A stretch of 64,000 nucleotides of DNA. Origin: an uncultured Ulvibacter sp. Its GTDB lineage: Bacteria > Bacteroidota > Bacteroidia > Flavobacteriales > Flavobacteriaceae. The stretch spans positions 437,704 through 501,703 of the forward strand of contig CALSSW010000005.1 in NCBI GenBank assembly GCA_943789105.1, given 5' to 3'. The translations under genes and the position numbers were made by a program. The notes beneath the pieces are model-generated. The model made no database searches. It saw only the letters and a list, made by a program, of their open reading frames with translations, and had not been told where the DNA came from. Shown here piece after piece: positions 28,048-37,470 of the stretch. The first letter of the stretch is position 1; each line of letters opens with the position of its first letter.

Positions 28048-28548
28048 TTATTCAGTAACTTCTTCTTGCACTTCTTCTTGAAGATAATTTACCAAGCCAC
28101 TTGCATCAAAATAATCTCCTCCACTTATAACAAGTCCATCTTTAAAGTCCCAGGTGTGGTAGGCTTTCACTTCCCATTTTTTACCGGTTTCAGTATGTGT
28201 TCCAGACCAAGTTCCGTAAGATCGTACACTTCCATCGGCTATGCCAGTTTCAGCCAAAACACCCGGTAGCCAATTGTCAGCGGTATATTTTACATTTTCC
28301 ATTTGATCCTGCCATGCTTTTAAATACTGGCCAAATTCTTCTTTTCCAATTTCAGTAGATCCAAAAAATACAGGTTGCCATTTAACATCCTCATGCAATA
28401 AGTCTAGCTGAGCTTGAAAATCTGCCTCAGAAGCCTGAAGTTCTAACATTTTTTTTGCAGTAACGGTATTTTTAGCAAATTCTGGGGGTAATCCTTGAGA
28501 GCAAGAAATTAAAAGGGACACTGCTAATACACTAAGTAATTTTTTCAT
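28048..28548 (-). CDS. NTF2/SnoaL-like lipoprotein
   Basis: 166 residues. Lipoprotein signal with lipobox LLISC (Cys at 16). The mature domain (about 30-155) has the cone-like NTF2/SnoaL pattern: an N-terminal helix pair, a DVKWQPVFFGS strand, KEEFGQYLKAWQDQM helix, and paired strands ending AYHTWDFKDGLVISGGDYFD. Family members bind small ligands or act as isomerases; without conserved catalytic residues the role is open. Acidic C-terminal tail (EEVQEEVTE). Monocistronic, convergent with the CotH-like gene. Confidence 0.78.
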   Translation of the reverse strand: MKKLLSVLAVSLLISCSQGLPPEFAKNTVTAKKMLELQASEADFQAQLDLLHEDVKWQPVFFGSTEIGKEEFGQYLKAWQDQMENVKYTADNWLPGVLAETGIADGSVRSYGTWSGTHTETGKKWEVKAYHTWDFKDGLVISGGDYFDASGLVNYLQEEVQEEVTE

Positions 28549-28780
28549 TTTTTCATTTTTAAATTAGTTGTCCTACGAAATTAATTTAATTTTTTAGAAT
28601 ATAAAAATTAAATTAGCACAATACATGAATACTATGAGAATTAACTCATACTATTTCAATGAAAGTTTAGATATTTTTAAAAATTGCTGTTATTTTAAAC
28701 AAGAATACTTTTCTTGTCTAACTTTTGATATTTAATATGTAATTTTAGATACTTTTTTAATCACTTTTATCCAAAATTTT

Positions 28781-29956
28781 ATGGAGTTTATCATTTTAGC
28801 ATGTATAGTAATTGGTTTTGTAGGTCTGGCTTTCTATTTAAAAAGACAACAAACAAGCCCAGCGTCTCAATTTGAAGAGAAAGATGCTAGGATATTGGTG
28901 TTAGAAAAAGAAATAAGTGAGAGAAACACTACTATTACAAACCTTACTAATGAGCTGCAAATTGCAGCTGCAAGGACAGAGAATTTTGAGCAAATAAAGC
29001 TTGAAAAGACAGCAATCAATGAGCGTCTTACGCAAGTTGATAGAGAGCGAAACTCACTAAAAAATGAAAACATAGCTTATCAAAAAGCAGAGGAGGGGCG
29101 TCAAAAAGAAGTTACCAAAAGTATTGCAAGTGCCCTTACCCTTCAAGAATCATTAGAAGCAGAGAAATCACGCCTTAACGATGAGCGCGTTCAAGAAAAA
29201 GAGGATGTGTTAAAAAAAATGAAACTAAAATGGTCTGACCATGAAAAAGATGTTCAAAACCATTTGCAACTCATATGCAGAAATAACGTCATTACCTACG
29301 TTAGTCAAGAAGATTTCCCACACCCGAGAAACAAGCCAGACAGCTCTATTGAGATTATGGATCAACTCATTGTCTTTGATGCCAAAAGCCCTGCTAATGA
29401 TGATTTATCTAATTTCCCTAAATACATAAAGGCACAAACAGAAAACCTAAAAAAATATGCAAAACATGACAATGTAAAGAATGATTTGTTTTTAGTGATC
29501 CCTTCCAACACCCTAGAGGTGATCAATCAGTTTCATTATAATATCGGAGATTACAATGTATATATCATCACTAAAGACGCCTTAGAGCCTATTGTTTTAA
29601 GCCTGAAAAAAATCGAGGACTATGAATTTGCAGACAAATTAAGTCCAGAAGAGCGTGATAATATTTGTAGAATTATTGGAAAGTTTGCCCACACTACAAA
29701 AAGGCGTATACAGGTCGACGAGTTTTTTGCCCGAGAGTTTTTGGACACCCTTACCAAAGCGGGTTCTCAATTGCCTAGAGATATTCTAGAAAACGTAATT
29801 AAATTCGAAAATGCCGAGAAGTTAAACCCGCCCATGGAAAAACGAAACAAAAAAATTCTTACCAAAGATTTAAAGGAGAATGTTGATAAGCTTGAAAAAG
29901 AAATGGAGATGCGCGAAATTCCAAAAATATCTCCCAAGACAGATTTTGATTTGTAG
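28781..29956 (+). CDS. RmuC-like DNA recombination protein
   Basis: 391 residues. One N-terminal membrane helix (about 2-21), a long coiled coil (about 30-165), then an RmuC domain (about 180-350) with IEIMDQLIVFDAKSPAND, which supplies the D...D-x-K residues of a PD-(D/E)XK-like fold, and a C-terminal charged helix. RmuC limits inverted-repeat-driven rearrangements in E. coli; the mechanism is poorly known. The coiled coil is shorter and the family signature more divergent than in proteobacterial RmuC, so the name is by family resemblance. Confidence 0.7.
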   Translation: MEFIILACIVIGFVGLAFYLKRQQTSPASQFEEKDARILVLEKEISERNTTITNLTNELQIAAARTENFEQIKLEKTAINERLTQVDRERNSLKNENIAYQKAEEGRQKEVTKSIASALTLQESLEAEKSRLNDERVQEKEDVLKKMKLKWSDHEKDVQNHLQLICRNNVITYVSQEDFPHPRNKPDSSIEIMDQLIVFDAKSPANDDLSNFPKYIKAQTENLKKYAKHDNVKNDLFLVIPSNTLEVINQFHYNIGDYNVYIITKDALEPIVLSLKKIEDYEFADKLSPEERDNICRIIGKFAHTTKRRIQVDEFFAREFLDTLTKAGSQLPRDILENVIKFENAEKLNPPMEKRNKKILTKDLKENVDKLEKEMEMREIPKISPKTDFDL

Positions 29957-30088
29957 TGCATCAAACTAAAAGGTTTTGACAGTGCGCTGGCTTTTTTAAA
30001 TCCAATAGTCTTAAAAATAAAAACTCATTGCTTTTGTATCTGCCTTTAAATTTTAGATGATAAATTCAATGCTTTTTTGGAAATGATT

Positions 30089-30664
30089 TTACACTCGAAT
30101 GTCTTTATAGGTGTTGCGTTCTACGCGTTTTAAGTATTTGGCTCTGGTTTGATCACTAACAAAGGGAACAGACCAAAATTGGTTTGTTTTTAAAAACAAA
30201 GAAAGTCTCCAGCCAAATACAAAGGTATACACCCCCATTACAAGACGTAATTTAACAGAGTTTAAATACAGGGTGCGAACTGGAAGTGCAGGCGCACCAT
30301 GTGTGATATAGGTACGTACTTTTTTATTCTTTAAAAATGGTTTGGGGTACGCATACAGTTTGGTAATGTTTACAAATTGATAAGCAAATCCAGGAGTAAA
30401 AACCTCGTCGAAGAATATTTCAGCGCGTGGTGTTAGTCTAAACCACCATACGGGGGATATGATAAAAATATTTTCTGACCATGTTATAAGATCTTTGTAG
30501 GAGGCAATTAATTTGGTTCGGGGCCTTGTAAAACTATCACTGTATAAATCTATAATTTTAAGTTCCTGCCCTTTAGACTCGATGCTTGTTTTAATGGTTT
30601 CAAAGATGCCATTGTAACAAAATGATTTTTTGTCTGGATGCCCTATAATTATTAGATTTTTCAT
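30089..30664 (-). CDS. NAD(P)H-dependent flavodoxin-fold oxidoreductase
   Basis: 191 residues of the NQO/KefF/MdaB-type flavodoxin-like family: IIGHPDKKSFCYNGIF is the FMN/FAD phosphate-binding strand-loop, SPVWWFRLTPRAEIFFDEVF the isoalloxazine-binding loop, and THGAP the second flavin contact. These cytosolic enzymes reduce quinones or similar compounds by two electrons. Stand-alone gene, last intact gene of the compact left part before the mosaic region. Confidence 0.85.
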   Translation of the reverse strand: MKNLIIIGHPDKKSFCYNGIFETIKTSIESKGQELKIIDLYSDSFTRPRTKLIASYKDLITWSENIFIISPVWWFRLTPRAEIFFDEVFTPGFAYQFVNITKLYAYPKPFLKNKKVRTYITHGAPALPVRTLYLNSVKLRLVMGVYTFVFGWRLSLFLKTNQFWSVPFVSDQTRAKYLKRVERNTYKDIRV

Positions 30665-30727
30665 ATTTAAGTATTGTGTGAAATTAATATTTTAATCAAT
30701 ACCTATTATTTTTAAACCTATAAATGA

Positions 30728-32128
30728 TTGTTAAAGTTAATACCTCAATTATCTGAAAGTATAAAAAGGCATACCCAAGATTTTTTAATACAACGTACTT
30801 GTAAGGGTGTGTTATTTAATAATACACATGTGCAGTACCCACTTTGCGGGCCTTCTAGAGTTTCTTTGATGACTGGTTTATATCCAGACCAAACAAAGTC
30901 GAAAAAATTACGACTTTATGTAAGACAAACAATTCCAGATGTTATTACAATTGGTCAAAAGTTTAGAATGGAGAATTATAATTCAGTTAGAGTGGGAAAA
31001 ATATTTCATTACCATAACCCTAGAGATATTGGTACTGCAGGTCATGATGATTCATTTACTTGGGACAGAACTGTTAACCCTTATGGGCGGGATAAAATTG
31101 AGGAGTATAAAATTAATTCCTTAAAACCAAAACTAGATGGAGGAACTCTTAGTTGGTTAGAATCAGAAGGCACAGATGTAGAACAGACAGACGGTATTGG
31201 CGCCCTTGAAACCATGAGTTTTTTAGATGAGTTTTCTAAGAGTGATGAGAATTTCTTTTTAGCTTTTGGATTGTATAGACCTCATGTTCCTTTTGTTGCT
31301 CCAAAAAAATATTTTGATCTTTATGACATAGATGATTTTCAAGTTCCTGAGAGCACACAGGAATATTTAAAATCTATTCCAACAACGGCAGCCCTTTCAG
31401 TTCGAGCAAAAAAAGAGCAACTTAATTTAGATACCCAATTAGCAAAGAAAATAAAAAGAGCATATTACGCCACCACCAGTTTTATGGATGCTCAAATTGG
31501 TAGTGTTTTAGATAAGCTTAAGGAAACGGGACTAGATAAAAATACGATAGTTATCTTTACCTCAGACCATGGTTACCATCTTGGAGAGCAAGGCCATTGG
31601 CAAAAACAAACACTTTTTGAAAATTCTACTCGGGTTCCCTTGATTATCGCAGGACCTGGAATAAAAGGGAATAAAAAAATTAATAATTTGGTAGAGTTAG
31701 TTGATCTATATCCTACAATTATGGATTTAGTTAAAATTAAACCACCTCAATTTTTAAGTGGTAAAAGTATTGTGCCAATGCTTGAAAATTCAGAGATAAT
31801 TATTAGAGAAAGTGCCCTTTCTGAGCTTCAAGTAAATAGAGACAGGGGTATTGCGCAAGGCTACTCAATAAAAACAAATAGGTATCGATTAAATCAATGG
31901 GAATATCAAGGCTTAAAACAACATGAATTATACGATCATTTTGATGATTCATCTGAGCTTAATAACCTTGCAGGGCATCAAGACTTTCAGAACATTAAAG
32001 ATTCTTTGATTACTGTTTTAAATAACCGAATTATTGCTGCTCAGAAGCGACCTGTTGGTTTAGGTAGACAGATTGACAATGCTACTCCTTGGTCTGAACC
32101 AAGTAGAATTTACTCAAAACAAAAATAA
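30728..32128 (+). pseudogene. 5'-eroded arylsulfatase (iduronate-2-sulfatase-like)
   Basis: 466 codons are open, but only a TTG could start the frame. The family's signal peptide and N-terminal metal-binding Asp-Asp segment are missing; in their place the DNA upstream has stops in all frames. From LFNNTHVQYPLCGPSR onward it is a good S1 sulfatase: CGPSR is the Cys-type formylglycine motif (CxPxR), and TSDHGYHLGEQGHW holds the second metal site. Normally exported and used to desulfate algal polysaccharides. Without the first metal ligands and signal peptide it should be inactive. I call it a decaying gene; a functional short form is unlikely. Confidence 0.7.
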
Positions 32129-32130
32129 AA

Positions 32131-32200
32131 GTTATTTCCAAGAATAATTGTGGAGCAAATAGAAATGAAATCAGACTATTTTGGGATTGACTTGGAATTA
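32131..32200 (+). repeat. Intergenic repeat family, copy A
   Basis: Contains TTATTTCCAAGAATAA then TGGAGC..., GAAATCAGACTATTTTGGG and a GACTTGGA tail. It lies between the sulfatase remnant and the tricorn-like pseudogene, in the same orientation as all other copies. Confidence 0.75.
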
Positions 32201-32303
32201 TTTTAATTTCAAAGTGACACCTAATCTTCCTGCTAGATTTTTCACACAACTAATGAATTTTCTTTAAATTTACCATTCAAATTAACTCATAATAATTAAT
32301 ACT

Positions 32304-35300
32304 TATGAATACAAGATTGTGTATCCTATTTTTTTTTGCTGACTACAGGATTTCTTTCAGCACAAAACTCACTGATTCGTATGCCTAGAATTAGTCCAAA
32401 TGCCCAAGAAATGGCTTTTTCTTATCAAGGAGATATTTGGATTTACAACTTCAATACTCAACAAACAAAACGTATAACCATTCACGAGGGTTATGAGAGT
32501 AACCCTGTTTGGAATACTTCTGGAGATCAACTCGCCTTTTCTTCAAACAGAAAAGGAGCCAATAATATTTTTACGATTAAAAAAAATGGAGGAACACCTA
32601 AACAATTAACATATTATCCAACAGGAGATACACCCTATGATTGGACATCTTCTAACAATATTGTATTTGCAACAACTAGGAGTTTTAAAAGGGCCTGAAT
32701 GGGATGAGCAAATCTATCATGTCAATGCCAATGGTGGTACTCCGCAAAGATTTATAACAGCTTTAGGTAGTATGGCAACTGTTTCTCCTGATGGCAATTT
32801 GGTGGCTTTTGTCAAAGGAGCTTGTAGAATTTCTAGAGAAGATTATTCAGGTTCAGCCCAACGAGATGTGTGGATTTATAACATTAAAACAGGGAGCTAT
32901 TTTCAAGTAACTTCCTCACAAAAAACGATCATTCGCCTTTATGGGATGCATGCGGGTAATTTATATTATATAGGAGCTGAAAGTGGTCGTTATAATATTT
33001 ATCAAGCAATCTATAAATACTGGATGGTTCAGTAAAAGGAGCTTCCAAAAAAATAACGAACCAAAATAAAAATGGTGTTGTTTCTTTTTCTGTAAGTAAT
33101 CAAGGACTATTGTCTACTCAACGCTTTTTGACTTATATCAAATAAATGAGGGACAATCTAAAAAGATCAACTTAAAATAGAATCAGATTACAAATTTGAG
33201 ACTGAAAAAGAAGTTTCTACAACTCAGATATCTCGATTTTGATGTATCACCTAACGGAAAATTAATTGCTCTTGAAATTAATGGAGAAATTTTTGTCAAG
33301 CAAAATAATAAGGATAGAAAAAACTCTAATAATGTAAGTAACCATGCTACAGAGATAGGAACCCACAGTGGATTAGTGATACAGAGTTGTTATTTGTTTC
33401 AGATAGAGACGGACATAATGAAATATACAAAGCTGTTTCTAAAGATACCCTGGTTGGATTAGATAGGAGTTTAAAGATTTCAATCACAAAACTCACCAAG
33501 AGTAATGAAGATGTATATAATGTTTTGGTCTCCCCAGACCACAAAAAACTGGTTTATAGAGTAGGTAGAGGAAACTTAATGCTAGCCGATATAAAGGATG
33601 GAGTTATATCCAATAGCAAAGCTTATTCCTCGGGTTGGGCCGAGGCAGAAGATGTAAGTTGGAGTCCAGACAGCAAGTACATTGCTTATTCTCAGGAAGA
33701 CTTAGACTTTGATAGTGAAATTTTTATTCAATCTGTAGAGAATCTTAAACGATAAGTTTAACGTTTCTATGCACCCAAGAAGTGACAGAGCTCCAGTTTG
33801 GAGTCCGGATGGTAAAAAATTAGCATTTTCATCTAATAGAAGTGGAAACAGAGGCGGTATAGATTATGATGTTTGGATGGTTTGGCTACAAAAGGAGGAT
33901 TGGGAACGATCTAAAACAGATAGAGAAAATGGAGACTATTATGCAGAAAAAGAAGCTGGTACGGACAAGATAAGAAAAAGAGGAAGAAAAGCAGATAAAG
34001 GTTACTATTGATACAGAAAGAATTTTTGATAGACTTTCTAGAATTACAAGATTACCAGACGATGAGTTTGGGGGTATGTTTGGCCCCGACAGTAAATATG
34101 TGTATTATTCTGCAACAGATCCATCAACAAATAAACGAAGTTTTTTTAAAGTTAAATTAGACGGCTACTAGCCCTAAAGCCATAAAAGAAACTTCTAAAG
34201 TAGGAAGAGTTGCAGATATTGATGGTAACATTTTATTTTACTTCAGGAGGTAAATTAAAAGAAATGAACCCTAAGGGAGATAAAATTACCTCTTTGGCTC
34301 ATGTAGCAACATATAATGAAGATTTTGCTGCCATGAATCAACAAATTTACCAAGAAGGTACTCGTGTGCTAACAATGGGTTTCTATGACCCTAATTTTCA
34401 TGGCTACAATTGGGAGTCTTTGATTAAAAAATACAAACCATTAGCGTTAAAAGCGAGCACAGAGCAAGATTATAGTTTTGTATATAATTTGTTGTTAGGT
34501 CAATTAAATGCGAGTCATATGGGGTATAGAGCAAAAACTTCTGAACGTAAAAATAGTGACAATATCGGCTTGTTAGGGCTTGAGGTGAAGCATATTTCAA
34601 ATGGAGTTAAAGTTGTATATGTACTTGAAAATTCAGTAGCAAATACATCAAAAGTAAATTTAAAAGTCGGAGATATCATCACTAGCGGTTAATGGATAAA
34701 CCCATCGGTAAAAACACTAATTTTTATAGTTTATTAAAAAATTCCAAAGGCGAAGAGGTGTTATTAACCAAAAGTGACGCAACAGATGTTGTTGTTAGAA
34801 CTTCTAGTTCCTTAAGAACCCTCCAATATGAGGCATGGGTTGCATCTAGAAGTGAATTGGTGAAAAAATATTCAAAAGGACAGCTAGGGTATATTCATAT
34901 TAGAGGAATGAACGCTCCAAGTTTTGAGCGTTTTGAACGCGAGTTGAAGGCCAGTGGATACGGTAAAAAAGGTATTGTAATTGATGTTCGATACAACGGC
35001 GGAGGTTGGACTACGGATCGTTTAATGGCTGTTTTAAATATAGACCAACATGCCTATACAATACCAAGAGGGGCAGCTGATGACTTACAGAAAGAGAATA
35101 AAAAATTTCAAGGTAATTACCCTTTCAACGAGCGGGCAATTTTATCAGTGAATACAAAACCCACAGTGGCTTTATGTAACGAGAATAGTTACTCTAATGC
35201 AGAAATATTTTCACATGCCTATAAAAATTTAGGGATAGGTAAATTAGTGGGTCAGCCCACTTTTGGGGCAGTTATCTCTACTGGAGGCTATAGTTTGTCA

Positions 35301-35480
35301 AAAGGATATGTACGCATGCCATTTCGTGCTTGGTATGTAAAAAAATCTGGACTCAATATGGAAAATGATGCTCCTGCGGTCCCAGACTATTTGGTAAAAA
35401 ACACGCCAGGTTGGGGCGCAACAGGTGAGGATGCTCAACTGAAAAAAGCAGTTGATGTTTTACTGCAGCAAATAAAATAA
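32304..35480 (+). pseudogene. Tricorn-like S41 protease gene, broken by many frameshifts
   Basis: The parts, read in order across changing frames, are a signal peptide (MNTRLCILFF... then LSAQ), a WD40/PD40-like propeller (RISPNAQEMAFSYQGDIW, SPDSKYIAYS and WSPDGKKLAFSSNRSG blades), a second propeller stretch, a helical core domain, a PDZ-like domain (VANTSKVNLKVGDII) and the S41 catalytic domain (KGIVIDVRYNGGGWTTD; ALCNENSYSNAEIFSHAYK with the nucleophile Ser). I count at least seven frame changes, the first in a T run near 32330 inside the signal peptide. The intact family member is an exported protease of about 1050-1080 residues. The number of breaks and the intact genes 2 kb away argue for real decay, not random read errors. 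Confidence 0.85.
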
Positions 35481-35486
35481 GTTTCT

Positions 35487-35582
35487 TTTTTAATAAAGAT
35501 TTATCACTTATAATAAGAAATTATTTCCAAGAATAATTTTGGAGCATAGGAGTGAAGTCACACTATTTTGGGTGTGATTTAA
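35487..35582 (+). repeat. Intergenic repeat family, copy B (long form)
   Basis: Starts with TTTTTTAATAAAGATTTAT and AATAAGAAA, then the core TTATTTCCAAGAATAA, TTTTGGAGC, AGGAGTGAAGTCACACTATT and TTGGG. The upstream 40 bp are shared with the copy near 53.0 kb, showing the unit can extend to about 100 bp. Confidence 0.85.
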
Positions 35583-35692
35583 TTATTTTTTAAAAAATTA
35601 TTTACAAGGATGAAAAAATATTCCTAGGACAATAATTTAGAGACCCAAACTTATAAAAGGTTTGAACTTTTTGAAAGACCTACGAAAATTAA

Positions 35693-36430
35693 TTATCTGT
35701 TTTTGAAAATTTTAAAATCTTCAATATTGACTCCGAGAAATAATGAGCCGGAACTTAGAGTTTCATTTGTTTTCTCCAATACCATTTTTGAAGTCATATG
35801 AAAAATATCACGAACACTTAGACCTTCCATCTTAAAAAATGACGACAACGCAGAAGTATAAATAGTATTATTCTTATCTACATCATCAGAAGCCAATTTT
35901 CCAAACGAGGTGGAATATGCTAAACTTGGTGTTTACAGGGTCCTTTATTGAAGGTTTTGAAAGGCCACTTTGATTTAATTCTCTGCAGGCATCTAAGATT
36001 ACTATATTTGGTTTTTTAGTTTCAAATGATTTCAATATGTTATTTAAATTAATCGCCTCGTCCTCGATATCATTAGTACTTGAAAAGTCAGTGGGTATCA
36101 AATAAGAATCTCCATTTTTTATTTTGAAAAGCATGTCCTGCATAATAAATTATACTAACATCACTTTGTGTTTGAACTTTATAGAATTCGCTTTAATGTT
36201 TCTAACAGCTGCCTCTTTATTTAAATCTTTTTTTAATTTAACATTAAAACCTAACTGATTAAGAGTTTTATATATAAGTCTGGCATCATTTATCGGGTTT
36301 TTAAGATCAAGTCGATTAATATCATAGTCCAGTATTTCCAATAACCCAATGCATTTCTATTATTTGAAAAAAACCTCATTATCATCCATTTCTTGTTCTA
36401 ACCATCCTGCTGCGTCCACTGCTAGATTAC
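35693..36430 (-). pseudogene. Caspase-like (peptidase C14) gene, frameshifted
   Basis: In three pieces on the minus strand: an N-terminal part with the P20 start (NPINDARLIYKTLNQLGF, matching NPVNDARLMASTLDSLNF of the intact caspase gene at 59 kb), a middle part containing SYLIPTDF and IVILDACRE with the catalytic-type Cys, and a C-terminal part (TSALSSFF...). The His segment expected around YYAGHG falls at a frame break near 36150. Upstream, an ALVIGN-like start needs another frame change near 36345. At least three breaks, so non-functional. Similarity to the intact gene supports the identification. Confidence 0.75.
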
Positions 36431-36438
36431 CCTCAAAA

Positions 36439-37228
36439 TTAACTTTTACTCTTAAGTAACTGGTCATTCAAGATATCAGACTCATCCCAGTTAATTTTTC
36501 CTGTTTCAAGATTTTCTAATATGTACTCTGTATCATCATCAAGCCTATAGAAAAAATCAACACCCGTTAATGACTCAATTAATCCTATTGGAACGACATA
36601 GCTTTTAAAATTTTTCTCAACTTTTTTATGAGGAATTAGAAACGAAATTGATCTATTTTTTTTAACATCAACAAAAATTTTATAGAAAAACTCAGGAACT
36701 GTTATTTTGTCCTCACCTATCGTTTCATGTCCGCCGTACTGACCTGTAATAATCAATATTTTTCCTTTGTTATTTACCCAACCTTTCGTGCGCTTTCTTA
36801 TTTTCAATTTCCAAATTTTTCCAACCACCTCTGTTAAAAACGGGTGTTTGTGGAGATATATTAGTCATAAAAAATGATTCATATAATGCCACTTCGTCGA
36901 AGGACATATCATTTGCTGGGACCAAATGGCCTCTATCGAATCCACTATATCTGAAATTTTCTAGTGAAGACCCTTTACCATTGTTATCCTTCCTAAAATT
37001 ACTAGTTCTTGGATATTTACCTAAATTATCGATTTTTTCCCTATCAAGACTGTAAATAGCCCACTCCGAAGACTTATTCTGATCGCAGTATGAAACACTA
37101 TAATATTCGTAATGTATAATTTCTCCACAAGTTGAAGATGGAAAGTAATCTTCATAATTCTTATAATCCTTTTGCGCAAAAAGAAAAAAGGGTAGAAGCA
37201 AAAAAGTAAGAAGTCTAGTATGTTTCAT
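36439..37228 (-). pseudogene. Secreted DNA/RNA non-specific endonuclease (NUC1 family), frameshifted
   Basis: Two overlapping frames together make about 250 residues. The first has a signal peptide (MKHTRLLTFLLLPFFLFAQ), then FDRGHLVPANDM with the DRGH catalytic motif, and NISPQTPVFNRGGWKNLE. The second, entered near 36780-36820, continues with KGKILIITGQYGG and the C-terminal half. A single frame change splits it, so it is a recent pseudogene or a sequence error. The family are Mg-dependent, sugar-non-specific secreted nucleases. Directly upstream of, and in line with, the broken caspase-like gene. Confidence 0.8.
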
Positions 37229-37276
37229 TAAATAATCTTTGATACATTAAAGATAAAAAAATATCCCTGTAAATAA

Positions 37277-37390
37277 ATTATTATTCTTGGGAATAAAAAG
37301 TGGAGTCCATAGGAGTTAAGTCACACTATTTTGGGGAGGATTTAGATTCTTTTACAACTTGTTATCTTCAAGAATAAAATGTTATCTCCG
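37277..37390 (+). repeat. Intergenic repeat family, copy C (palindrome flipped)
   Basis: TTATTCTTGGGAATAA replaces the usual TTATTTCCAAGAATAA: the hairpin part is nearly the reverse complement, while the downstream GGAGTCCATAGGAGTTAAGT, CACACTATTTTGGGG and AGGATTTAGAT part keeps the normal orientation. A second partial unit (TTATCTTCAAGAATAAAATG) follows at 37362. Confidence 0.75.
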
Positions 37391-37415
37391 GTAAAAATCA
37401 AAACTTTTTATTAAA

Positions 37416-37447
37416 AAACCGCCAATACCAAATGGTGTTGACGGTTT
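37416..37447 (-). terminator. Terminator of the LamG/HYR protein gene
   Basis: AAACCG...CAATACC pairs with GGTGTTG...CGGTTT with one mismatch; six T follow on the minus strand. Confidence 0.8.
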
Positions 37448-37470
37448 AAAATTAATAAGAAATGTAATAT

